31,574 nucleotides of DNA from a virus. Where the stretch lies: the IMG/VR virus record IMGVR_UViG_3300008450_000261, positions 1 to 31,574 of that record; one strand, given 5' to 3'. Made by a program: the position numbers and the translations under genes. This document shows positions 15,558 to 22,515 of the stretch, piece by piece. The notes beneath the pieces were generated by a model, which searched no databases, was not told the DNA's origin, and was given only the letters and a program-made list of their open reading frames with translations. Position 1 is the stretch's first letter; the number at the start of each line of letters is the position of its first letter.

Positions 15558-18187
15558 TTCAACCTCTTAATGAGCAATTTACTCGTATGCAAAAATTAGC
15601 AGGCATTCAATCTGTTAACAAAACTTATGATAAAATTGTATATACTAAAAAACATGATGCATTAATCAATTTTTTTATCAAAGAATATCTTTCAACTCAT
15701 AAACAAACCTTATTAGAGAACCAACTAACTGAAGCCTCTATTAAAAACTTCATATCAGCAGTAAAAGATAATTTTTCTAAAAAACAACTCCCAAAATTAA
15801 ATTCCTTTCTTAAAGCATTAACATTTACTAAAAAACCAGCTGAAACTTTAGCTGCTTTAAGTGCATTACGTAATGCTGGGATTGATTTAAAAGATAAAAA
15901 AGAATTAGCAATAGTATTTGATGTTTTAAAAAATGAATCCTCATTAAAAGAAGAAGCAAAACTAGTTACAGTTAACGGAGAAGAAGGATATTATATTGAT
16001 CAACCTACAGACGAAGAAGGAAAAGAAACTATTAAAATATTTGTTACTAAAAAAGAATATGAAGAAATTCAAAAAAGATTAACAAATAAATCTTCTGGTG
16101 TAAGAATCATTGGCCCTCTTAGAAAATTCCTCACCACTACATTTGCAGGTAAAGGATTAACAGGATTGCTTGCTCTAGGTACAGCATTTGTTGGTTTAGC
16201 AGATGATGTAGGAAATTTTGCTCAAACTTTAGGAGCCGACATTGAAGGAGATGATGCTGCTTCTCAAGAAACTATTCGCCAACTTGCTAAAGCAGGTATT
16301 TCTGATGAATCAATTAATGACTTTTTAGATGATAAATTTTCTGTAGATGCAGGTGGACAATCAGCTGCAGTTATAGATGATGTTGAACAAGCTCTTAGTG
16401 ATGATACTGAAACTGAAGACCAACCAACAGATTTAGGAGATTTAGAAACAGACAACCCAGACTTAACAGATGCTACTAAACAAGGGTTAGATATTGATAA
16501 TAGTGAAAATCAAACTGTTAACTTTATTAAATTTAAAAACGGCTCTAGCCAGCTAGATGGAAATGATTTAAGCAAAATTAGTCAAGAAAATAATGATATT
16601 GTTAAAATATTAAAAAATAATCAAAATTATTCTGAAACTGTTTTAGGAGTATCAAGTAATACTGGTGATAATGCTAATGTTGATGATCAAGGAGGAGATT
16701 TAAATCTTAATAGAGCTAATAACACTGCTGAGGCGATTCTTCAAGACATTGAATCCCAATTAAAAGAAGATGGTATAAAATATACTAGAAGTGGAAATAC
16801 AATTGAGTTAGAAGATGGTGGAACATATGAGTTAAAAATAGGGGGAGGAAATGATGTTGATAAATTAACTAAGATTGATAGAACAGATGATACTGCTACT
16901 CAATCTGCTATTAGAGTTGGTGAAGTAGGAGAAAAAGATACTCCTGTAACACCACCTAATCCAACAACTTTATTAGGATATGATCCTCTCTTTGCTACAT
17001 ATGGTGATAAAAAAGAAAAACCAGCAGACGAAAAAACACCAAAAACATCAGGTAAATCTAATAAATCTAGAACAACACTTCCACCATTAGATATGTCTGA
17101 TGATACATCTAATAAAAAAGCTGCTCCTATTAAGGCTACTCAAATCAAACAGGATGTTACTAATTTATCTAGATTAAATAGAAATGGCCAAATAGCAATG
17201 GTTTTAGCTCGTATGAGCCCTAAACTTAACATTTTCACCCAACTAGGTAAAGATACCATCACCAGCCTCTCAGACAATGATTTTAATAAAATCCAGGATA
17301 GTAATGCCTCAGAAACTGCTAAAAAATTAGCTAAGCTTATCCCTAATATTAGAAAATCCCCAGATGCATTCTTAAAGAAAGTATCTGATCTTACAGGTAT
17401 TGAATTAGCTCCAAGAGCTAAAGCTATTGCAACTAAACCTGGAGCATCAACCCAAGCACAAATTACTCAAGTAACTGAAACCCAAGTTTATTTACAGGAA
17501 GCAGCTATTGATGATTTATTTAATGAGTTAGGAATAACACCTGAAGAAATTAAAACAAATCGAATAGAGATAATTGCTTTATTAGGAAGTATGTTTGCTA
17601 AAGAAGGAAACACAAATGTTAGTATTTTAGACCCTAAAAAACTTAATAAACAAGAACAAAAACAACTACAGGGCTTAGGATTTACTCCTCAAGCGGGTGG
17701 TAATTACGTTTTCCTAGCCCCAGGCCAAAACAAAGCTCAAACATTTGATAAACTTCAAGATAAAAACAAAATTCAACCTGATACTGATAGAGTAGGCAAT
17801 ACAATTGAAAAACGCCCAACCTTAAAAACCCTATTAAGTAGAATTGATACTGCAGATGAGTTTAGAGATTTAACATTATCAATTTTAAACCAAATTGATC
17901 CTCAACTCATAAAAGATAAAACTAAAGTAAAAAGTGTTTTATTTAGTTTAAGAAATCGTATTCAAGAAGTTGAACTTAAAGATGTTTCTATTACAATTAA
18001 AAATATTCTCAAAGATTCAACACTTAAAAATCTCTTACAAAGAATTAACACAGTTGAAGAAGCTATTCAATTAATAATAAGAGAAATAATACCTCTTTTA
18101 AGTCCTAAATTATTAGGAGATAAAACTAAATTGAAAAATGCTATTATAAGTGCTGCAAACAAATATTCTACAACTGCTAAAAAATAA
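15554..18187 (+). CDS. 877-residue protein with MQKLAG signal, OmpA-like domain and C-terminal repeats
   Basis: Begins LNEQFTRMQKLAGI (5-18), the core-type signal shared with 10768 and 20979 and with the end of the scaffold. ~60-130 is helical. ~190-225 has a hydrophobic Gly-rich segment (GLTGLLALGTAFVGLA), possibly a membrane or fusion helix. ~320-425 resembles an OmpA-like fold: FKNGSSQLDGNDLSKI, ETVLGVSSNTGDN, then LNLNRANNTAEAIL. OmpA-like domains usually bind peptidoglycan. ~430-760 is low-complexity linker and helical segments. The last ~120 residues contain two related ~50-residue units, LKTLLSRIDTADEFRDL at 757 and LKNLLQRINTVEEAIQL at 824. It overlaps the upstream stop by four bases. 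It may be a virion protein that reaches the cell envelope at entry. Inferred. Confidence 0.55.
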   Translation: MIQPLNEQFTRMQKLAGIQSVNKTYDKIVYTKKHDALINFFIKEYLSTHKQTLLENQLTEASIKNFISAVKDNFSKKQLPKLNSFLKALTFTKKPAETLAALSALRNAGIDLKDKKELAIVFDVLKNESSLKEEAKLVTVNGEEGYYIDQPTDEEGKETIKIFVTKKEYEEIQKRLTNKSSGVRIIGPLRKFLTTTFAGKGLTGLLALGTAFVGLADDVGNFAQTLGADIEGDDAASQETIRQLAKAGISDESINDFLDDKFSVDAGGQSAAVIDDVEQALSDDTETEDQPTDLGDLETDNPDLTDATKQGLDIDNSENQTVNFIKFKNGSSQLDGNDLSKISQENNDIVKILKNNQNYSETVLGVSSNTGDNANVDDQGGDLNLNRANNTAEAILQDIESQLKEDGIKYTRSGNTIELEDGGTYELKIGGGNDVDKLTKIDRTDDTATQSAIRVGEVGEKDTPVTPPNPTTLLGYDPLFATYGDKKEKPADEKTPKTSGKSNKSRTTLPPLDMSDDTSNKKAAPIKATQIKQDVTNLSRLNRNGQIAMVLARMSPKLNIFTQLGKDTITSLSDNDFNKIQDSNASETAKKLAKLIPNIRKSPDAFLKKVSDLTGIELAPRAKAIATKPGASTQAQITQVTETQVYLQEAAIDDLFNELGITPEEIKTNRIEIIALLGSMFAKEGNTNVSILDPKKLNKQEQKQLQGLGFTPQAGGNYVFLAPGQNKAQTFDKLQDKNKIQPDTDRVGNTIEKRPTLKTLLSRIDTADEFRDLTLSILNQIDPQLIKDKTKVKSVLFSLRNRIQEVELKDVSITIKNILKDSTLKNLLQRINTVEEAIQLIIREIIPLLSPKLLGDKTKLKNAIISAANKYSTTAKK

Positions 18188-18260
18188 ATAAAAATATATA
18201 AACAACTTATAGACCGATTCATAGCCGGTCGCTCTAACAAGAGATAAAAATATGGTAGCT
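18188..18260 (+). other. Non-coding spacer with small inverted repeat
   Basis: No gene. GACCG at 18212-18216 can pair with CGGTC at 18226-18230 around a 9-base loop, and CTCT/AGAG form a tiny second stem near 18232. An ATG at 18252 would encode only 16 residues through the terminator. I see no tRNA fold. Confidence 0.4.
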
Positions 18261-18289
18261 GTGGCACCCCTAAAAAGGTGCCACTTTTT
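18261..18289 (+). terminator. Rho-independent terminator after 877-residue gene
   Basis: GTGGCACC at 18261-18268 pairs perfectly with GGTGCCAC at 18277-18284 around an 8-base loop, followed by TTTTT at 18285-18289. Confidence 0.9.
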
Positions 18290-18291
18290 AT

Positions 18292-18323
18292 TTTGGATTT
18301 TTTAATAAAATTTATTATCTTTA
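18292..18323 (+). promoter_or_regulatory. Bacteroidetes-type promoter, TTTG-N20-TATCTTTA
   Basis: TTTG at 18292-18295, a 20-base spacer and TATCTTTA at 18316-18323 match the known Bacteroidetes pattern TTTG, N19-21, TAnnTTTG with one mismatch (last base). It lies just after the terminator and 6 bases before the ATG at 18330, so the transcript would be nearly leaderless or use a slightly displaced start. Confidence 0.55.
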
Positions 18324-18329
18324 TAACAT

Positions 18330-19634
18330 ATGAATAAGAAAATAGTAATTATTGGAGCAGGAGTAGCAGGTATAAATGCAGCTACTAAATTAGTTGATAA
18401 CGGCTACCCAGGTGAATTGATCACCATTATAGACAAAGGTAATGATCCACATAACCGATTACCTGAAGAGGTAATGACTGGTATGTTAGGTGCTGGTGGG
18501 TGGAGTGATGGTAAATTAACATACCATACTGCTATCGGAGGTGTATTATCTAAGTATTGTGGTGAAGACAAAGCAATGGAATTAATGGATCAAGTTATTA
18601 GTAACTTTAGACGTTTTCATCCTAAACCAGAAGAAATATTTTGTTCTGATCCACAAGAAGAACCTGATTTCATTAAACCATATTTTGGATTACGCCTATT
18701 CCCAGTATGGCATATTGGTTCAAATTATCTACATGAGATTGCTAAAGCATGGTATCAATATTTAATTGATAAAGGTGTTAATTTTATGTGGGGAACTGAA
18801 ATTACTAACCTAAATCTAGCTAATAATTGGGTTAACTATATTGATGGATATGGAGAAAAAGAAGCAATAACATATGATACCCTCATATTTGCAGTGGGTA
18901 AATCAGGTATTGATTTTGCTCAAAAAATATCTAACCAATATAACCTACCTACAGAGCCTAAATCAGTTCAAATTGGAGTACGTTTTGAAGCACCACAAAA
19001 ATACTTCCAAAAACTAATTGATGTTAGTTATGATTTTAAACTATATCAAAAGTTTGATAATGTATCATTACGCTCATTCTGCACCAACAATAACGCAGCT
19101 TATGTAGCAGTTGAAGAAACTTATGGAGATATAAGTTATAATGGTCATGCTAAAAAAGGTGAAGAATTTAGAAACGATATGACTAACTTTGGTATATTAA
19201 TGGAAATTAAGGGTATTAAAAACCCATTTGAATGGTCAAGAAATATAGTTGAAAAATGCCAAGCTAATGGTAAAGGATTATTTTACTCACCAGGTTATAC
19301 TAGACAACCTAGTCTAACATCTGAAGGAAATGAAGTATCTGCTGTACCTATTAGTTGGTTAAGTTTAATAGGAGTAATGGAGGCGTTTGAAGGATATTTT
19401 GAACACATTATTAACTTTATCGACCAAATGAATAAAGTATTTGAATTTGGTGATGATTGGGGAATGTATATCCCTGAAGTAAAATATTTGAGTCCTGAGC
19501 CACTAGTTGATTATACTAATTTAGCTCTTACTACCTATCCTAATGTACATTTCGTAGGAGATGCATTAAGTGCTAGAGGTATAACAGTTAGTGGTGCACA
19601 AGGAATTTATGTAGCTGAAAATCTATTAAAATAA
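18330..19634 (+). CDS. FAD-dependent oxidoreductase
   Basis: 434 residues. The N-terminal Rossmann dinucleotide site is KIVIIGAGVAGINAA with G9, G11 and G14, and an acidic IIDKG follows where the adenosine ribose binds. TLIFAVGKSG near 185-195 is the second nucleotide-site strand, and HFVGDALSARGITVSGAQG near 408-426 is the C-terminal FAD motif (GD ... GI). The overall shape fits the uncharacterised FAD-dependent dehydrogenases (COG2509-like). The substrate is unknown. It has its own promoter and terminator-bounded position with a glycosyltransferase, so it looks like an auxiliary metabolic unit inserted between head genes. No leader or signal peptide. Confidence 0.8.
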   Translation: MNKKIVIIGAGVAGINAATKLVDNGYPGELITIIDKGNDPHNRLPEEVMTGMLGAGGWSDGKLTYHTAIGGVLSKYCGEDKAMELMDQVISNFRRFHPKPEEIFCSDPQEEPDFIKPYFGLRLFPVWHIGSNYLHEIAKAWYQYLIDKGVNFMWGTEITNLNLANNWVNYIDGYGEKEAITYDTLIFAVGKSGIDFAQKISNQYNLPTEPKSVQIGVRFEAPQKYFQKLIDVSYDFKLYQKFDNVSLRSFCTNNNAAYVAVEETYGDISYNGHAKKGEEFRNDMTNFGILMEIKGIKNPFEWSRNIVEKCQANGKGLFYSPGYTRQPSLTSEGNEVSAVPISWLSLIGVMEAFEGYFEHIINFIDQMNKVFEFGDDWGMYIPEVKYLSPEPLVDYTNLALTTYPNVHFVGDALSARGITVSGAQGIYVAENLLK

Positions 19635-19638
19635 ATTT

Positions 19639-20688
19639 ATGAAAGCAATAATTGATTTTACAACTAACCTACCATTACAAATAGGTTCCCCAATAATAAC
19701 CATTCACCCTGAAGATATTAGTGAATTTGGTTCACAAATTACTATAGAATATATTGATGGTAATACTAATGAATTATTAGCTACTAAAAATATATTAGCT
19801 GATCGCCAACCTACCCCGGGGGTTAGACAATATTATACTAAATGGAAACTAAATTTTAAAGATGAAAATGGAAATGTTTTACTTACTCATACTTTAGATT
19901 TAGAAAATAAAACCGTATTTATTAAAATGGATGCTAGGGCATTAGGAGATAACTTAGCATGGATTGATTATGTAGAACAATTTAGAATTAAACACAAATG
20001 TAATATAATTTGCTCCACATTCTTTAATGAGTTATTCGAACAAACCTACCCAGACATAATGTTTGTAGCCCCTAATACTAAAATTACCAATGTTCCTGCT
20101 CAATATTATATAGGTACTCATAATACTTCTAACCCTATATATCAACCTAGCTTATATTTAAACAATCCACTACAAAAAATAGCCTCAGATATTTTAGGGT
20201 TAGAATATAAAGAATCTAAACCAAGAATTAATTATCCTAATGTTATTCGTAAAAGAAAAGTTTGTATTAGTGAATATGCTAGTTTAAAAACTAAAGAATG
20301 GAATATTATAGGAGGTTGGCAAGCAATTGTTGATTTATTTAACGAGTACGGATATGAAGTTGTAGTAATTAGTAAAGAATATTCATATCTAAAAAATGTT
20401 ACTAACAAATCTGGTGATTATCCATTAGAAGATCGTATTAAAGATTTAGCTGAGTCTGAATTTTTTGTAGGTAATTCATCTGGATTATCTTGGTTAGCTT
20501 GGGGTTGTGGGGCTCATGTATTTTTAATTAGTGATTTTACTCCCCCATATCATGAACCAACAGAAAATATTACTCGAATATATAATAAAGAGTATCCAAG
20601 AGATATGATTAAATATGAAGAAGTATTGAACCCGGTTTCTAAAGAAGAAGTATTAAAAATTATAGAAAATAAATTAAAATCAAAGTAA
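19639..20688 (+). CDS. BAHT-type autotransporter heptosyltransferase-like glycosyltransferase
   Basis: 349 residues. The sequence matches my memory of the bacterial autotransporter O-heptosyltransferase family (strand-loop-strand type): ALGDNLAWIDYVEQFR from 101, NIICSTFFNELFEQTYPD, then PLQKIASDILGLEYKE, KVCISEYASLKTKEWN, GGWQAIVDLFNEYGYEVVVI and finally FFVGNSSGLSWLAWGCGAH near 275-293, which is the sugar-nucleotide binding part of a GT-B fold. In bacteria these enzymes add heptose to Ser of surface proteins. In a phage it could modify host surface proteins or a virion protein such as the Ser/Thr-rich ones at the left end of the window. It follows the oxidoreductase after 4 bases. Confidence 0.75.
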   Translation: MKAIIDFTTNLPLQIGSPIITIHPEDISEFGSQITIEYIDGNTNELLATKNILADRQPTPGVRQYYTKWKLNFKDENGNVLLTHTLDLENKTVFIKMDARALGDNLAWIDYVEQFRIKHKCNIICSTFFNELFEQTYPDIMFVAPNTKITNVPAQYYIGTHNTSNPIYQPSLYLNNPLQKIASDILGLEYKESKPRINYPNVIRKRKVCISEYASLKTKEWNIIGGWQAIVDLFNEYGYEVVVISKEYSYLKNVTNKSGDYPLEDRIKDLAESEFFVGNSSGLSWLAWGCGAHVFLISDFTPPYHEPTENITRIYNKEYPRDMIKYEEVLNPVSKEEVLKIIENKLKSK

Positions 20689-20689
20689 T

Positions 20690-20926
20690 ATGTCAATTGA
20701 TCCAACGTTGCAAGTTAAAAAGTACACATCACCTGATGGAACAGTACGTTATGTTAAAGATGGTAAACTCCACAATTGGGATGGACCCGCACTAATCACC
20801 CCAGAAGGCAGAGAAGAATATTATATTAATGGTACCCAATATTCTAAAGATAGTCATAAAAAAGCTAAAAAAGATGGTGTAGGATTACCTTGGTATAAAT
20901 CAAGTGTGGCTAAAGCTAGATTTTAA
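20690..20926 (+). CDS. Small phage protein with DGxxHxxDGPA motif
   Basis: 78 residues starting one base after the previous stop. DGTVRYVKDGKLHNWDGPAL at ~16-35 then EEYYINGTQYSKD is a MORN-like beta unit (KDGKLHxxDGPA...YYINGxxYS) widely seen in phages and in bacterial repeat proteins, here as a single copy. The basic tail KKAKKDGVGLPWYKSS completes it. No catalytic residues. The tight spacing puts it in the oxidoreductase/glycosyltransferase transcript; its role there is unknown. Confidence 0.6.
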   Translation: MSIDPTLQVKKYTSPDGTVRYVKDGKLHNWDGPALITPEGREEYYINGTQYSKDSHKKAKKDGVGLPWYKSSVAKARF

Positions 20927-20937
20927 TTTTCTTCGAA

Positions 20938-20945
20938 TATTTATT
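20938..20945 (+). promoter_or_regulatory. Variant TATTTATT box
   Basis: TATTTATT followed by ATAAAAATATAC, the same A/T-rich tail as the 10747 site, but 33 bases before the ATG at 20979. The long spacing leaves room for a normal leader. Confidence 0.35.
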
Positions 20946-20978
20946 ATAAAAATATACAACAAATACATATATAAAATA

Positions 20979-21356
20979 ATGAGCAAAGAATTTATAAAAA
21001 TGCAAAAGTTGGCTGGAGTAATCACTGAAGGTCAATATAAGGAAAAACTTAATGAAGGTGAACCCGATTTCACATACCATGACCCAGAACTAGGCGACCC
21101 CGATAGTCCTGAAGGATTTAAATGGAAAGAACAACCAGCTAACCCTAATGCTATGCTAACCATGGATGAGGACGATCCTGAAAGTGAAACTTTCACCAAA
21201 CAAGATTGGTGGGAAAGTGATGTAATTGGTCGAGACCCATGGGATATTATCCCAGTTTACGCATCAAAGGAAGGAGGAGTATGGAAATTTTCATTTGATG
21301 ATGGAAGTTCTATTAGCGGATTTGTAGAAGGTGAAGATTTCACATTCGGTAAATAA
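20979..21356 (+). CDS. Acidic protein with MQKLAGVITE core signal
   Basis: 125 residues from the ATG at 20979; an in-frame earlier start at 20904 would translate the A/T-rich regulatory region into a hydrophobic run and is rejected. EFIKMQKLAGVITE at 4-17 is nearly identical to the 10768 signal, and ITE|G plus KLNE|G ten residues on give two possible prohead protease sites. The rest is acidic and Asp/Pro-rich (YHDPELGDPDSPEG) with a C-terminal strand-turn-strand (VWKFSFDDGSSISGFVEG). No known family. Its acidic body and scaffold-like signal suggest a core-associated cargo protein. Confidence 0.65.
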   Translation: MSKEFIKMQKLAGVITEGQYKEKLNEGEPDFTYHDPELGDPDSPEGFKWKEQPANPNAMLTMDEDDPESETFTKQDWWESDVIGRDPWDIIPVYASKEGGVWKFSFDDGSSISGFVEGEDFTFGK

Positions 21357-21380
21357 TTTCTAAAAACAATATTTTAAATT

Positions 21381-21405
21381 AAGCTTGGGGAACCAAGCTT
21401 TTTTT
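21381..21405 (+). terminator. Rho-independent terminator
   Basis: AAGCTTGG at 21381-21388, GGAA loop, CCAAGCTT at 21393-21400 (perfect 8 bp), then TTTTT at 21401-21405. Confidence 0.9.
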
Positions 21406-21415
21406 ATTATATTTA
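21385..21415 (+). promoter_or_regulatory. Candidate TTG-N20-TATATTTA promoter
   Basis: TTG at 21385-21387 and TATATTTA at 21408-21415 are 20 bases apart and fit the Bacteroidetes pattern loosely; the -33 part lies inside the terminator hairpin. It is 17 bases before the ATG at 21433. Confidence 0.35.
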
Positions 21416-21432
21416 CATAAAACAAATTTGTT

Positions 21433-21963
21433 ATGAAAATAGGATTATGTGGAACAATGAGTGTAGGTAAATCAACACTTGTTCATGCATTAAAAGAATT
21501 ACCTGAATTTAAAGATTATTTCTTTGCTACTGAACGTAGTAAATATTTACGTGATTTGGGAATACCATTAAACACAGACAGTACATTAAAAGGACAAACA
21601 ATATTCTTAGCTGAACGTTGCTCTGAATTAATGCAAGATAATGTTATTACTGATAGAACAATTATTGATGTAATGTCATTCGCTAAATGTGCTAACTCAA
21701 TTCATGATGAAGATAAAGTAGCATTTACTACTTATGCTGCCCCATTAATTTGGGAATATGATTACATATTTTATGTATCACCTATTGGAGTTGATATTGA
21801 AGATAATGGGGTTAGAGAAACTAATGCTGATTATCGTAAATTAATTGATATAACTATTAGAGGTACTATTAATGAAAATCTAAACAATATACAAAACTTT
21901 GGAATAATATCAGGTACTACTGAGGAAAGAATTAAACAAATTAAATCTTATTTGGGATTTTAA
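21433..21963 (+). CDS. P-loop kinase/ATPase, NadR-like (AAA_28 type)
   Basis: 176 residues. Walker A is GTMSVGKST at 7-15 right after the first strand. ATERSKYLRDLG and LAERCSELM follow, then VITDRTIIDVMSFAK near 70-85 as the Walker B-like DR strand, and DYIFYVSPIGVDIEDNGVR with the lid Arg. This is the layout of the nicotinamide riboside kinase half of NadR and of AAA_28 proteins. Substrate may be a nucleoside, nicotinamide riboside or a nucleotide. The NMN-adenylyltransferase-like domain in the 4277-8038 protein makes an NAD-related role worth testing. It is flanked by a terminator, so it is an independent unit. Confidence 0.65.
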   Translation: MKIGLCGTMSVGKSTLVHALKELPEFKDYFFATERSKYLRDLGIPLNTDSTLKGQTIFLAERCSELMQDNVITDRTIIDVMSFAKCANSIHDEDKVAFTTYAAPLIWEYDYIFYVSPIGVDIEDNGVRETNADYRKLIDITIRGTINENLNNIQNFGIISGTTEERIKQIKSYLGF

Positions 21964-21965
21964 TA

Positions 21966-21973
21966 TATTTATG
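21966..21973 (+). promoter_or_regulatory. Variant TATTTATG box
   Basis: TATTTATG soon after the kinase stop, with an A/T-rich tail and 23 bases to the ATG at 21997. A looser match to the TATTTATA set. Confidence 0.3.
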
Positions 21974-21996
21974 ATAAATCTTAAATAACTTAATAC

Positions 21997-22500
21997 ATGG
22001 AACAAATTAACCTTCTTAGAAAATTAATTAGAGAAACTATAGAAGAAGTAGCCTTAGATGAAATGGCTCGAATTGCTGATGTTTATACTTTAGCAGATAA
22101 TTGGGAAGAAAAATATAAAGAAATGAAACCATCTTCTCAAACAGATCGAGTTATTAAATTTATGACTAACCCTCCAATAGATGAAGAAACCGGAGAACCA
22201 GTCGCTGCTACTAAAACTAATATCGCAGATGAATATTTTAATTCAAACCAACCACCTGCTAACCAAACAGTAAATAAATTATTAGATGCTGGAATTTTAG
22301 TAATTGCTGGTAAAGAAAAAGAAAAAAAAGAAAAAGCACCTTCTACAGGTATGAGAGGCCGCCCAAAAGTATCAGATGATGCTAAAAAATTAGTAGGAGC
22401 TAAAATAGTTTCTAAATTTTCTAGAGGTAATGTAGATTTTGATGATGAAGAAATAGCATTTATTAAAGATTTATATAAGTCTATAAGTAAGAAAAAATAA
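21997..22500 (+). CDS. Leader-bearing DNA-binding-type protein; candidate small terminase
   Basis: 167 residues immediately upstream of the large terminase, the place of gp16 in T4-like genomes. Leader INLLRKLIRETIEEVALDE|M at 4-22. The middle (TKTNIADEYFNSNQPPANQT, then VNKLLDAGILV) looks like a helix-turn-helix or winged helix, and GMRGRPKVSDDA has an AT-hook-like RGRPK. A short C-terminal helix ends in Lys. Position and the DNA-binding look make small terminase possible. The leader argues the other way, because a packaged or core-bound protein is not expected for gp16. T4 gp16 is of similar length (164 residues). Confidence 0.45.
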   Translation: MEQINLLRKLIRETIEEVALDEMARIADVYTLADNWEEKYKEMKPSSQTDRVIKFMTNPPIDEETGEPVAATKTNIADEYFNSNQPPANQTVNKLLDAGILVIAGKEKEKKEKAPSTGMRGRPKVSDDAKKLVGAKIVSKFSRGNVDFDDEEIAFIKDLYKSISKKK

Positions 22501-22515
22501 TATTAAAAAATAGTT

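Noticed and set aside
18188-18290. Possible tRNA or small ORF in the gap
   Set aside because: Stems do not form a cloverleaf and there is no T-loop GTTCRA-type sequence; the 16-codon frame from 18252 runs through the terminator.
20904-20978. Earlier in-frame start for the 20979 gene
   Set aside because: It overlaps the previous gene and would translate the TATTTATT box; the ATG at 20979 gives the conserved MQKLAG signal at the normal distance.
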